Origin: Boesenbergia rotunda
Taxonomy: Eukaryota > Streptophyta > Magnoliopsida > Zingiberales > Zingiberaceae
Length of the DNA stretch: 64,000 bases
Assembly (NCBI GenBank): GCA_024364735.1
Contig: JAGFNQ010002301.1
Coordinates: forward strand, 1-64,000
Reading direction: 5' to 3'
Under the pieces are notes generated by a model. That model worked only from the letters and a program-made list of their open reading frames with translations. It was not told the origin of the DNA and did no database searches. The position numbers and the translations under genes were made by a program. Below are positions 48,118-61,160 of this stretch, one piece after another (positions within the stretch are counted from its first letter, which is position 1; each line of letters starts with the position of its first letter).

Positions 48118-50119
48118 ACTACGACTCATAAATGACTCACGACAATCTACCAGAAGCAAAACCAAAATCATTCCGAATCACCATACTAGACAAACATTTC
48201 AAAATAGAATCCTCCCCAATCAACTTGCGGTAAGTAGCTACATCACCAGACACAAACCGACCCATACCACCGAAACTAACTACATCCAAATCTGAAATCT
48301 ACAGTTCCACAACACATCATCAATTCATCTCAAATTCATTCAATATGCTCACAAAGCGAAACATACATCATCAACTCTCTACTTATCGGGGTTCCCAACA
48401 TAAACCCTATATTGAAGATTACTAACCTAAAGATTTTCACCTGAGAATCAAGGACAATCGATCAAACTAATCACACGTAGGGTGCTTAACCATAAGATCA
48501 CCGACACCAAGTATATAACAAATCACCATTAGTCAATCATTGCGTTTATCAATATCTCCTATAAACCACTAATTAAAGATAACTTCTAACTAACAACCAT
48601 AACGTCATAAATCCACCAATGAACCACCATTTTTTTCCCTATCACAAAGATAAGGTTTCCTGATATCCACCACCTCCATACCATCCTCAACCAAAATTTA
48701 ACGAGATAGCTTTATGAAAGAGAAAGTCATTTATTCATCCACACTCATGGCCAATAAATCAAAGATATCCATCAATATATCCTCAACACACAACACATCA
48801 CAGAGATTCATCAATCTCGATTTATCCTTAAACATCAGTCAAAATTGATTACTTTTGGATCAATGATAACGAGCATAATCACCAAATATCTTCCCAAAAT
48901 AATTGTCAACCAACACTCTATGACTCGAAGATAATCCTCTATAATTTAATCAAATTACGATTAAATCTCATAGGTGATAAACATTTGACACCCTGTTTCC
49001 CATGTACCTGTGGGTCGTATATCTCGATGTACCGTCGGAATTATCTAGTTATATACAGTCAATCTATGAGTCTGAATCCCCCATAGAGTAATATTAGGCG
49101 AGTTGACTAATCATCGCTTTGCAAACCATCATATTTCGGTTCCTCTAGGTTTAGGAACCCAACAACCAACCAAACAAACGAAAAGAGATATACAATCTCT
49201 CAGATATATCTCAATATAATCACTAAGTGATTCTTTATTTTTTGAAATACAACTTCGGTATCTTCCACCCTGAGGTAACCTAGTCTCGTGAATGGTTCAC
49301 ATCACCACAAATCATAAATCTGAAAGTACCCTCTTGGCTAACTAACCAGGTACGATTAATCCACGGTCAACCCCCTGGAATGGGATATCTCAATCTCCTA
49401 TCAACTAGGATAGTATGTAGCTAATTCTACCTTTTCTGTGTTATTGTATGTCATGTACTACAATAAATCGATCTGATACAGATCGTGCTTCCTACGGTAT
49501 GCAACCTTAAATTCTCACCTAGCTAGTAGTAGTTAGCACTAGTACTACAACTAACATGGAAAAAAAGGATTCCTAACGAGGGTAATCCCTACTCTCAAAA
49601 AGGTAGTGGATAGGTTCGACTGTCGTTTTCCGACTCATCAGTTAGTGCTATAAGGGAATCAATATCCTCCGCAACAGAGTCGTGTTTGCAATGTGTCCAC
49701 TAGTCGCGTTCATGGTCAATTCCTACCATGATTACAAATAGACTGGTTGACTATGAGTCATCAAGCTAAACCAAGTCCAAACAATAACTAGTAGTCAAAT
49801 ATAAGTAACAATATGCTATCCAACTAAGCTAGCATATGTCTATACAATCTTAAACAAGGTAATGTACCCAACAGATAAGATAATCATCAAAAATATACCT
49901 TACTTACTTATCGCCTGGAGAAGTCTAACACCGCCAAGTTCCAACACAAACAAGTCAAGAAAAACGACTCCATAAAATCCTAATACATACCTGAACTCGG
50001 GCATCTGATACCCAAAACGATTGAAATTGGAAAGACTCCCTAAATTTTCAAAATTCCCACAACATGAAAGATTTTGAAATTCCCAAAACACTCAAATAAA
50101 CAGGCATCGTAAACCTCAT
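48118..50119. other. probable inner part of element B, no genes recognised
   Basis: No retroelement protein can be read on either strand. Only open frames shorter than 100 codons are present. It may be a decayed internal region, the rest of the LTR, or another insertion, because the right-hand copy does not match it. Confidence 0.4.
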
Positions 50120-50624
50120 AAAACTGTAACGCCCGCCCTTCCCGGCCTACGATGTAGGCGGAAGGCGGCGTTACGCTAACATACATACATGCATATGGAG
50201 ATCTTAATGCAGCGGAATAAATTTTAAATTTTATACATGTGCGTTTAAACCATGCAACTACACTTGAATCATGTAAACATGTCTTAGCTATCATTCTTAA
50301 ACATGGTTACTTGATAAACTTAGCATTGTCATAACATAAAAAAAATAAGACATAACATGTGAGACATAACATTCTTGAACATGCTTGCATTAAACATAAC
50401 TTATCCTACCATTAAGCTTAAAGCCAACATATTGTTCTAAACGAACAGATCATGGAAATTAACATAAGTTGTTCTTTTAGGAAAAAACCATCATAGAGTA
50501 TAGTATGAAACCAAAGAAGACAATGCAAAACATAGACATGTGACAATTATGAGTAATAGGATCTTTTTCTTTTTCTTTTGCCAAGTCACCGCCACACACA
50601 CACACTTGCCCCTCCCTTGCTAGG

Positions 50625-52910
50625 TGTAACGCCCGCCCTTAATCCCCTAGGGATTCGGCGGCGCTACTTTAACTTTCGTACATTACAACTACACACATGC
50701 ATTCATCTTATTTTTTTTTCAATCTAATCTATGCATGGGCATATGTATCATTAAAGCATGCAAGGTTCATGTAGCGGAAGCATAATTATTTTTTTTATTT
50801 AATCTAGCATGGACATCAAGTATTCATCTTCAAACATAGCATGTATATAAAAAGAGCATAACATGGGTTTAACATGACAAGTTCCAAAACTTGAAGCAAC
50901 TAAGAGCAAGATCCTTTTATCCACCAACACTATCACACACACACTTGCCCTTCTCCCGCAGCCTCCATAGTTTAGCGTCCTTTATCTATAGCATAAGGGA
51001 AAACACTAAACGATAAGCAATAGCTTAGTAAGACCCTGTCCTACTCACAAAACCGGATATCATAAAAAGGTAATAGAATATATCACATTCAAGCATGGTA
51101 AGCATTTAAGCATGTTAAACATCTAAGCATGTTAACTTCATAGGAAGGTTCTTTTGAAAACATATAAACATAATACTTGAACATAGCATAATCATTAGGG
51201 CCCGGCTTGTACTTCATGTTTTGCGCGCGCCCCTAAATAGGTACGAGGTAGCTAATCTCGAACCACTAGGGTTTACTAGGCCTTCTCAAAAGTCCTTGAG
51301 CCTAGTATCATAATCATTTGACTCGCTTTAAGAGTCTATAGTACAAGCCATTACAAAATAAAATAGTTATCATGTTCTTCATTTTCATAAAGTATGCTCT
51401 TAGTCCCAACCTTCTAGGGAAGCATTCTTTAGGCCCTAAGCCTTCTTCGTTTATGCTTTAAAGGGCTCATCCTTATGCATATGTATGCATTCATAATTAT
51501 GATAATTAGCCTAGTATAAAGCATGCATTTCATGGGAGTAACCAAGACTAGGGTCCAAGAGCTCTCTCTCTTGGCCGAAAGTTCAAATGGGGCTAGCATG
51601 CATTCCGGTCACATATCAAGATCACACAAGCATGTCATATCTTATTCAAGATCCTTATCATGCATGGTATTCATTTGACCTAATCCATTCCCAAGTATAG
51701 GGTTGAGTACTTTGGGGTTTTTAGCCACATAGCATCATGAACATTCATACAATACATGTGATATCATAGAGATTCATTAGAGTGTATAGCATGAAGTTAA
51801 GCTTAAGAACCTAACCCTAGGGTAGGGTTGGCCGAATGGTTAGAAGGGTTTCCCCTCCCTCCTAGCCTTCTTTACTCACACACAATATAATACATTCATG
51901 CAAACATCATCATTAAGCATAGGAAAGCATGTGGCCTACCCTAACCCTTGGTTAGGGTGATGGCCGAAACATGTAGAGACATGTAGAGGGCATCATGTGA
52001 GTCATGTAATTGATTCAAGAGCAATTATGCTACAGGTGAGGGGCACTTACCTCTTTCGCTAAATATCCTTAAGGTATACCCTTAGTTTGGAGGGGAGGTG
52101 CTTGTCCTTGTTCTTGAGGTCCTTGACTTCTTCTTGTCTTGCAAGAGTTTCAAACCTTCAATGGGGTCTTGGGATTTTCGAAAATTGAAGAGGGAGAGGG
52201 AAGTTGGGATTTTCGAAAATTGAAGAGGGAGAGGGGAGTTAGGATTTCGAAAATTGAAGAGGGAGAAGGGAGTTCAATTTTCGAAAATTGAAGAGGGAGT
52301 CTCTTGGATTTTCGAAAATTGAAGAGGGAGAGTGAGTGAGGGGTTTGCAACAATGATGGTTAGCCCCTTAGCATTCCCTCTTATTTATACTAAGGGAAGA
52401 GGCAAGGTGCCTCTTCTCCAAGTGTCTCTTCACTAAGGGGTTTCTCATCAAGAGTCTCTTCCTCTACCCTTTCACATTCCCTAACCCTTAACAAGAATTT
52501 CCCTTCCTTTCTCTCAGCAATCCCCTGCTGGGTGAATTGGTCACTTCGTTGCTTTTCAAGGCTTTGCTTACTAAGAGTTCCAAGGTTCGATTCTCGGCAA
52601 GAGCATATTTTTGCTCCTCTTTGATTTTCACTTTTGCAAAGCCCATTAGCCCAATTTACTCTCATATTCTCAAATCACATATTCCAATTCCTACAATCAC
52701 ATATTCTAATTTATGCAAATTACATATTCCTATTTATGCAATCACATATTCTAATTCTTTCTAATGAAATCACATATCATTTAATCATGACATCACAAAA
52801 ATGTAATTCTATTCATTCATGAAATAAATGTCATACCCTCTGATAACCTATATCGACATTTTTGTGCCTTAATGAAAATCGAAAGCAAGCCCAAAATTTG
52901 GGGCGTTACA
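50625..52910 (-). repeat. element D 3' LTR (left)
   Basis: It contains TATAAATA on minus at 52382-52389, preceded by five tandem ~35-bp units (52170-52340) with the palindromic core TTTTCGAAAA. Confidence 0.93.
52170..52340. repeat. ~35-bp tandem repeat in the D LTR (copy also at 56628-56795)
   Basis: Units are GATTTTCGAAAATTGAAGAG followed by GGAGAGGGAAGTTGG or close variants, lying just downstream of the LTR TATA box on the minus strand. They would be in the transcribed leader. Confidence 0.88.
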
Positions 52911-52944
52911 ATCCCCTACACCTTATAGAAAGTTCGTCCTCGAA

Positions 52945-53575
52945 CTAAAACAATTCTGGGTACTTGCGTTTCATTTCATCTTCGCGTTCCCAGGTGGCCT
53001 CCTCGAACCGTTGACTTTGCCACAGGACCTTTACTAAGGGCACCTTTTTGTTCCTTAGCTTCTTAACTTCTCGGTCCAATATCTGAATGGGCCGACTTTC
53101 ATAACTTAGGTCCTCCTGGATCTGTACCGTTTGTGGTTCGATCACCTGGTCTGGGTCAGGAGTGCACTTCTTGAGCAGCGAGACATGGAACACGCTGTGA
53201 ATAGCTGACATCTCCTGCGATAGCTTCAGCTCGTAAGCTACCTGGCCTATTCTCTTTAGGATCTTGTACGGTCCTACATATCGCGGACTCAGTTTTCTCT
53301 TCTTTCCAAATCTCATAACTCCTTTCATAGGAGCCACTTTAAGGAATACAGGGGGGCCTACGTCGCTTATCCGCATAGCTCTTCTGCCGGCTCTGAGTAG
53401 TCTCAATTCTTTGGCGGATATTCCGTATAGCCCGGGTGGTGGCGTCAATAAAATCAATCCGGAGTCCCATTTCTTTCTTTTCGCCACCGTCAAACCAACA
53501 GATTGGAGATCTACATCTCCGTCCATATAAAGTCTTATACGGTGCCTTAGGAATGGGGTTAGTACCAGGAACCAA
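52945..53575 (-). pseudogene. integrase C-terminal part of element D, frameshifted
   Basis: The end of a gypsy integrase reads YKTLYGRRCRSPICW, then after a frame change VFLKVAPMKGVMRFGKK, SPRYVGPYKILKRIG, AIHSVFHVSLLKKC and, at the tail, EEATWEREDEMKRKYP. The tail is the chromodomain-like end common in this family. The frame change lies at the C/G run 53351-53356, where one extra base would explain it. The catalytic core, RNase H and reverse transcriptase are missing upstream. Confidence 0.85.
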
Positions 53576-53742
53576 CTCAATTGTAACTCTTTATCTCTTT
53601 CAGGTGCTAACCCTGGTATACTTATACACATACATTGTAATTATATACTTATTGTGATTATGGGTAACTGAGATCTTATTTATTATATCACCAAAATTTA
53701 TTTTATTCTGTCTTATAATTCTACATACAAAACTAGTCCAAC
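53576..53742. other. foreign or deleted junction in element D
   Basis: This AT-rich ~170-bp stretch lies where protease, reverse transcriptase, RNase H and the integrase core should be. It shows no coding similarity, so it marks the deletion junction. Confidence 0.6.
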
Positions 53743-54894
53743 TTAGTGGCCTGTGACTACATTTGATGTATTCGTCACGTCTTCCTTGGATAATGAGAAA
53801 ACCCTTGCATTCGTCGCAACCGGTGGTACGTGCGGTTGGGGAGGTGCTTGCTTTTTGGCGCGACAATCTTGGGCCTTGTGCCCTACTCGTCCGCAGTTGT
53901 AACACTTGCCTGTCCCTTGGAGGCAAGCTCCTGGGTGCGGCCTTCCGCATGTAGCACACGGGTCGAACTTGGTTTGCTTGCTGGCGGGACCACTTTGTGA
54001 GTCGTTCTTTCTCTTGCCATTGTGGTTCCCCTTCCAACTATCATTCTGAGGCTTCTCACCTCCGGCTTGGGTTTGACTCTTGTTTTCAGTCAGCACCTTC
54101 TTTTGCTGGTTGATGTTATTCAGGTAGTGCTCAGCAATTAGAGCACTGCTGAACAGCTCTTCTGCGGTCTGTGGCCGGTTGACCCCGCCGGCCGCATTCA
54201 GGGCAATTTCAGGCCGCAGCATCTTCAGCATAAGTCTGACTTTTTCTTTCTCAGTGCTGACTAGCTCCGGGCAGAGGCGGCCTAGTCTGTTGAATTTCTT
54301 CATTGCCTCGCTGACTGATAGCTCACCTTGTCGGAACTCGGTGAACTCGTCGAAATGCCGGTTGGTGACCCGCATGTGGAAGAACTCTTCGAAGAATTCC
54401 GATTCGAAGTCCTTCTATGTCATTTGGTTCACCTGGCGTTTGGTTTTTATTCTTTCCCACCACATACGCGCATCTCCAGAAAGGCAGAACGATGCGCATT
54501 TGATCTTCTCTTGCTCGGGCCAGTCGAGCAATTCCATGGTGCTTTCCACTGTTTTGAACCAGGCCTGCGCGTCCCAGGGTTCACCAGCACCGGAGAAACC
54601 TTCCGGTTTCAGCCTCTGCCATTGAATTAGGTAAGCTTCTGGTCGGGCTACCGTGACAGGGGCTGCCGGGGGTGCTGGCGTAACCGGGGTTGCGACTGGA
54701 ATAATTGTCTGGTTCACTGGTGGTGGGGTGGTAGAGTTCCCCTGCTGATTCATCAGGTTAGTGATGATCAGTTGTTGCTCCGCGATCTGGCGTTGTAGTT
54801 CGGTTACAACATGTGCCAGATTTGGTGGGGGTACTGTCTCGTTAAGTGGTGGAGGGACAGTCCCGTTAAGACGGTTACTACGTCTTCTAGCCAT
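53743..54894 (-). pseudogene. gag of element D with one in-frame stop
   Basis: The frame starts at ATG 54894 (MARRRSNRLNG) and passes through a Pro/Val-rich region and the gypsy gag core (CLSGDARMWWERIK). It meets TAG at 54415-54417 and continues in the same frame (DFESEFFEEFFHMRVTNRHF) to a CCHC knuckle (CYNCGRVGHKAQDC) and a stop at 53743. Gag packages the element RNA. The stop makes this copy defective unless read through. Confidence 0.87.
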
Positions 54895-55078
54895 CTTCAT
54901 AAGAAATGAGACTAGTATGAGGTAATAGTTATTCCTACATCCATGCATAATTAACTAGGAGTAGCACATACTATCATGCATAAAGGAAGTAGTAGGTTTA
55001 GAGTTCTTACTTGGAAGCGGCAGGATGAGGGCTTGATGAGTGTGATAGTGGTGAGGTAGACCGGCTCTGATACCAACC

Positions 55079-57382
55079 TGTAACGCCCGCCCTTAATCCC
55101 CTAGGGATTCGGCGGCGCTACTTTAACTTTCGTACATTACAACTACACACATGCATTCATCTTATTTTTTTTTTCAATCTAATCTATGCATGGGCATATA
55201 TATCATTAAAGCATGCAAGGTTCATGTAGCAGAAGCATAATTATTTTTTTTTATTTAATCTAGCATGGGCATCAAGTATTCATCTTCAAACATAACATGT
55301 ATATAAAAAGAGCATAACATGGGTTTAACATGATAAGTTCCAAAACTTGAAGCAACTAAGAGCAAGATCCTTTTTATCCACCAGCACTATCACACACACA
55401 CTTGCCCTTCTCCCGCAGCCTCCATAGTTTAGCGTCCTTTATCTGTAGCATAAGGGAAAACACTAAACGATAAGCAATAGCTTAGTAAGACCATGTCCTA
55501 CTCACAAAACCGGATATCATGAAAAGGTAATAGAATATATCACATTCAAGCATGGTAAGCATTTAAGCATGTTAAACATCTAAGCATGTTAACTTGATAG
55601 GAAGGTTCTTTTGAAAACATATAAACATAATACTTGAACATAGCATAATCATTAGGGCCCGGCTTGTATTTCATGTTTTGCGCGCGCCCCTAAATAGGAA
55701 CGAGGTAGCTAATCCCGAACCACTAGGGTTTACTAGGCCTTCTCAAAAGTCCTTGAACCTAGTATCATAATCATTTGACTCGCTTTAAGAGTCTATAGTA
55801 CAAGCCATTACAAAATAAAATAGTTATCATGTTCTTCATTTTCATAAAGTATGCTCTCAGTCCCAACCTTCTAGGGAAGTATTCTTTAGGCCCTAAGCCT
55901 TCTTCATTCATGTCTTAAAGGGCTCATTCTTATGCATATGTATGTATTCATAATTATGATAATTAGCCTAGTATAAAGCATACATTTCATGGGAGTAACC
56001 AAGGCTAGGGTCCAAGAGCTCTCTCTCTTGGCCGAAAGTTGAAATGGGGCTAGCATGCATTCCGGTCACATATCAAGATCACACAAGCATGTCATATCTT
56101 ACTCAAGATCCTTATCATGCATGGTATTCATTTGTCCTAATCCATTCCCAAGTATAGGGTTGAGTACTTTGGGGTTTTTAGCCACATAGCATCATGAACA
56201 TTCATACAACACATGTGATATCATAGAGATTCATTAGAGTGTATAGCATGAAGTTAAGCTTAAGAACCTAACCCTAGGGTAGGGTTGGCCGAATGGTTAG
56301 AAGGGTTTCCCCTCCCTCCTAGCCTTCTTTACTCACACACAATATAATATATTCATGCAAACATCATCATTAAGCATAGGAAAGCATGTGGCCTACCCTA
56401 ACCCTTGGTTAGGGTGATGGCCGAAACATATAGAGACATGTAGAGGGCATCATGTGAGTCATGTAATTGATTCAAGAGCAATTATGCTACAGGTGAGGGG
56501 CACTTACCTCTTTCGCTAAATATCCTTAAGGTATACCCTTAGTTTGGAGGGGAGGTGCTTGTCCTTGCTCTTGAGGTCCTTGACTTCTTCTTGTCTTGCA
56601 AGAGTTTCAAACCTTCAATGGGGTCTTGGGATTTTCAAAAATTGAAGAGGGAGAGGGAAGTTGGGATTTTCGAAAATTGAAGAGGGAGAGGGGAGTTAGG
56701 ATTTCGAAAATTGAAGAGGGAGAAGGGAGTTCAATTTTCGAAAATTGAAGAGGGAGTCTCTTGGATTTTCGAAAATTGAAGAGGGAGAGTGAGTGAGGGG
56801 TTTGCAACAATGATGGTTAGCCCGTTAGCATTCCCTCTTATTTATACTAAGGGAAGAGGCAAGGTGCCTCTTCTCCAAGTGTCTCTTCACTAAGAGGTTT
56901 CTCATCAAGAGTCTCTTCCTCTACCCTTTCACATTCCCTAACCCTTAACAAGAATTTCCCTTCCTTTCTCTCAGCAATCCCCTGCTGGGTGAATTGGTTA
57001 CTTCGTTGCTTTTCAAGGCTTTGCTTACTAAGAGTTCCAAGGTTCGATTCTCGGCAAGAGCATATTTTTGCTCCTCTTTGGTTTTCACTTTTGCAAAGCC
57101 CATTAGCCTAATTTACTCTCATATTCTCAAATCACATATTATGAAATCACATATTCCAATTCCTACAATCACATATTCTAATTTATGCAAATTACATATT
57201 CCTATTTATGCAATCACATATTCTAATTCTTTCTAATGAAATCACATATCATTTAATCATGACATCACAAAAATGTAATTCTATTCATTCATTAAATAAA
57301 TGACATACCATCTGATAACCTATATCGACATTTTTGTGCCCTAATGAAAATCGAAAGCAAGCCCAAAATTTGGGGCGTTACA
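55079..57382 (-). repeat. element D 5' LTR (right)
   Basis: It matches the left LTR along its length. TATAAATA on minus is at 56839-56846. A 12-bp extra unit (ATTATGAAATCAC) occurs near 57138 compared with the left copy. Confidence 0.93.
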
Positions 57383-57745
57383 CTAGGTGAATTAGTTAGT
57401 ACATGCATGATGAGGCTCTAGGTCCATGGTTCAATCCTTGGTGCATGCACTTTATTTTTATTCCATTTACTCTTATTTTTGGCAAGGCCCATATAAGAGC
57501 CCATCAAGAGTTATGCTAATATTCCTAATTGGAATTCATTTCATCTATGTTAAAATTCTACCTAAGGTCCACTAATAACCATGGTACTAGAAGAGCTCAT
57601 GTAAGATCCATCAGTACTTAGCTTTTTAATCTATATAAGAAATCATGCTAAGGTTCATGCTAATATTCATATGTTACTCAAGAATCCATATAGGCATGAT
57701 CAATATTTTAAAGAAAAATATTGAGAGAATTTTACGGGCGTTACA

Positions 57746-60117
57746 ATCCCCCATGCCTCGTGAAAGTTCGTCCTCGAACTTAGAATAGCTTCGGGTACTT
57801 GCGTCTCATCTCCTTCTTTTCGCCACCTTCGTACCAACAGATCGGAGACCTACATCTCCTCCCGTACAAAGCTTCATAAGGTGTCATTCCGATAGTAGTT
57901 TGGTAGCTATTATTGTAAGCTAATTCCGTTAAGCACAGATATCGGCACCAACTCCCTTCTTCACCTATTGCACTCTTCTGCTTCTAGTTTATGTATTATA
58001 CATTTTATAGATATTCATTTTCTCTTTTTATCTTCTTTTTTGTATATATGTTAACTTTCTATACTTTATAAGAAGTTTACCGACTACTTATTCATGCTCT
58101 TATAATGTTCATCTCACGGACTATAATTTTTAACTTACTTATGTCAAAACTACATTTTCCTATAACTCGCTCTTTTATTCATAGAAGTTGGTATAGTTGT
58201 TACTTTAATGTTAAAAATTTTGAAGCTTACTCTACTAATCTTAAACAGTTATAAAATCATAATAATTATTAACACTTACATTACGTTCATAATATGTTTC
58301 TAATATATCTAGTATAAGATTTATAATATGAAATATAATTCTATTATCTACTCTTACTTCAACTTCTAATTCTCACTCAACTCATTACACACACTGAACT
58401 TAATGCTACTTGTGAAAATATTTTTCTTCTGCTATAACATAGAACTACTTTTCTTACTACATTTACAATTATGTACATAAACCTTCTGTTAATATACGCA
58501 TTATGTACTCCATAACCTAATTCTACTTACCTATCTCTTACTAACATTTACCTATGTAACATTATTATTATTATTATTATTTTACTGCTTCTCTTAACAT
58601 CTTTCATAAATTATTTCAATTAATATTTTTCATCTATTTATCTCTTCTTCTTTCTAATATTTCTTCTTTGGCACTTCTATGTCTCATTGTCTACTTTTAA
58701 TCAGTTTTATTACTACTTAATAAATTACAACTTGCTATATGTGTGATGAGATGATAAATAATAATTATAATTATAAGGGATTTAAGAGAATTGAGATGAA
58801 ATATCAAACAATTGGAAGATATACTTTAGAAAAGAAGTTATTCTTATAAGTAAAAAAAATAAGATTGAGATAATTACTATAAGGAGAGAAGCAAATTTTG
58901 TGAAAAATGAATTTAGGAAACAAAGTAGTATTAACATTAAGGAGTTATGAAGTAGCTTGAATTTATACTAAAAAGATTAGTGTGATGTAAGACTATTGAG
59001 TAAGTAGATATAAAAAGAATTGATTAAAACAATGATAAATCAAGTAAAAGATGAGAAAAACGGAGATGTGAATCAGAAGACTAGATAGCTTAAAATGTAA
59101 AGTATTCAAAATGAATTTAAATATATATTTAGAATTAATGTATTGTTTAGTTATAATTGTTAAGAATGTATTGTATTTTGCGATAGATATGCTAAAGCTT
59201 ATGAAAAACGTTATATGAGAGAAAGATATAAGTTGAGAAAAGATATATGTTATGTAAGCAAGAGAATAAATTAGAGAACGAGAAGAGCTAAAATAATAAT
59301 ATGCTTTAATTTGTAGAGTAGTAGTAAGTAGATTAAAAAAAACCTAGAGAGAAGATAGATTTGATAGTAAGTTAGAAAAGAGTAGAGAAAAGTAAGTACT
59401 CTATTAAGGAGAAAGTAATTAAGAAGATGTGAAGGATAATAGATTAAGTTCAGTAGTGCAGTCTCTAAAGTGTGAAGTTTTAATATTGAATCAATTAAGA
59501 GATAGTAGAATTAGATATATATATATATTAAAATTTTGTGTTGAAGATTAAAGATAAGAAATAAGTATATTAGTGTTGTTAGAGAAGTTATAGCTGATTA
59601 TGAAATATAGACTATTTGCTTCTAGTGTGAGTGAGCAAGCATAGAGATTTAGAGGAGACTGAGAATAATTAGAGAAAAGAGTGTATTTGATGAAGTAAGA
59701 ATATATCTATGTTGGATATAGCAGAACGCAGTGAGCAGTTTCATTTTACGTCTTTATTCTTAAGAAGGAGAAGCGTTTCAATTGTTGTGTATTTTTTTTT
59801 TAAACTTGAGAAGACAGTTTTGTGTTTAACTAATGTACTCGCATGTTTTTCTTCATAAAAGACATGTAAGGCTAATATAAGTTATTGTTATTCCTACCCG
59901 CATATCAAACTCTAAAGTATTCGATATCATAAAGTAAGGTAAGGTATCATTCATATTTACTTATCCTAAAAATACTCTCTATCATAACGTATCATTCATA
60001 ATTGCATATTCTAGAATCATAAAGGAAAGTAAGGTATGCATAGAGGTACTTACTTGAAAGCTGCAGGAAGAAGGCTTGATGTGTGTAGTGAGATGACAAC
60101 TTGCTCTGATACTAACC
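57746..60117 (-). pseudogene. element C interior: integrase scrap and non-coding filler
   Basis: About 57780-57963 on minus encodes an integrase piece (LTELAYNNSYQTTIGMTPYE, then ALYGRRCRSPICWYEGGEKK), closed by MRRKYPKLF. This joins the integrase core end directly to the integrase tail. The rest, 57965-60050, has no coding similarity. It is pyrimidine-rich on plus up to about 58735 and purine-rich afterwards. Confidence 0.75.
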
Positions 60118-60975
60118 TGTAACGCCCGCCCTTTCCGACCTACGATGTAGGCGGAAGGCGGCGTTACGCTAACATACATACATGCATATGGAGATCTTAA
60201 TACAGCAGAATAAATTTTAAACTTTATACATGTGCGTTTAAACCATGCAACTAACACTTCAATCATGTAAACATGTCTTAGCTATCATTCTTAAACATGG
60301 TTACTTGGTAAACATAGCATTGTCATAGCATAAAAAGAATAAGACATAACATGTGAGACTTAACATTCTTGAACATGCTTGCATTAAACATAACTTATCC
60401 TACCATTAAGCTTAAAGTCAACATATTGTTCTAAACGAACAGATCATGGAAATCAACATAAATTGTTCTTTTAGGAAAAACCATCATAGAGTATAACATG
60501 AAACCAAAGAGGACAATGCAAAACATAGACATGTGACAATTATAAGTAATATGATCTTTTTCTTTTGCCAAGTCACCGCCACACACACACACTTGCCCCT
60601 CCCTTGCTAGGTGAATTAGTTAGTACATGCATGATGAGGCTCTAGGTCCAAGGTTCAATCCTTGGTGCATATACTTTATTTTTATTTCATTTACTCTTAT
60701 TTTTGGCAAGACCCACATAAGAGTCCATCAAGAGTTATGCTAATATTCCTAATTGGAATTCATTTCTATCTATGTTAAAATTCTACCTAAGGTCCACTAA
60801 TAGTCATGGTACTAGAAGAGCCCATGTAAGACCCATTAGTACTTAGCTTTTTAATCTATATAAGAAATCATGCTAAGGTTCATGCTAGTATTCATATGTT
60901 ACTCAAGAATCCATATAGGCATGATCAATATTTTAAAGAAAAATATTGAGAGGATTCTACGGGCGTTACAAAAAC

Positions 60976-61160
60976 CGATGCCCTGATATTGATACCAAAT
61001 AAATTAGAATTAGGTAAGCTCCGTACAAATCCACAAATATCCAAGTAACCTTGAAAAGTTACACTCTAATACCACTAAATTGGTATCAGATAAACTCTAC
61101 AAAAATCTGAAAAGAAACTCCCAAGTTACGCTCGTAAACTTGACTTCGATACTACTAAAT
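60976..61160 (-). other. element B leader next to its right LTR
   Basis: The minus strand beside the LTR reads ATTTAGTAGTATCGAAGTCA, a poor but plausible primer-binding site. The same type of sequence (ATACCACTAAATTGG) occurs a second time about 80 bases further left. Confidence 0.5.

Larger units (their letters stand above)
50625..57382 (-). mobile_element. element D (gypsy-type), complete, nested in the LTR of C
   Basis: LTRs are at 50625-52910 and 55079-57382 (2286 and 2304 bp), beginning TGTAACGCCCGCCCTTAATC and ending TTGGGGCGTTACA. The duplication CTAGG lies at 50620-50624 and 57383-57387. The site TGGTATCAGAGCC on minus (55061-55076) beside the right LTR primes from initiator tRNA-Met. 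The 2168-bp interior has gag and the integrase tail only. I counted about 8 substitutions between LTRs in the first ~425 bases, so the insertion is young. Confidence 0.95.
50125..60970 (-). mobile_element. element C (gypsy-type), complete but split by element D
   Basis: Both LTRs begin TGTAACGCCC and end GGGCGTTACA. The left LTR is 50125-50624 plus 57388-57745 and the right is 60118-60970 (858 and 853 bp). A 5-bp duplication AAAAC lies at 50120-50124 and 60971-60975. The primer-binding site beside the right LTR (GGTTAGTATCAGAGC on minus, about 60103-60117) and the G-rich tract beside the left LTR set the orientation to minus. The interior keeps only a scrap of integrase. Confidence 0.9.

Noticed and set aside
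52150..52353. 67-codon frame (also 56607-56810) in D LTRs
   Set aside because: It is an effect of the ~35-bp tandem repeat and begins at TTG.
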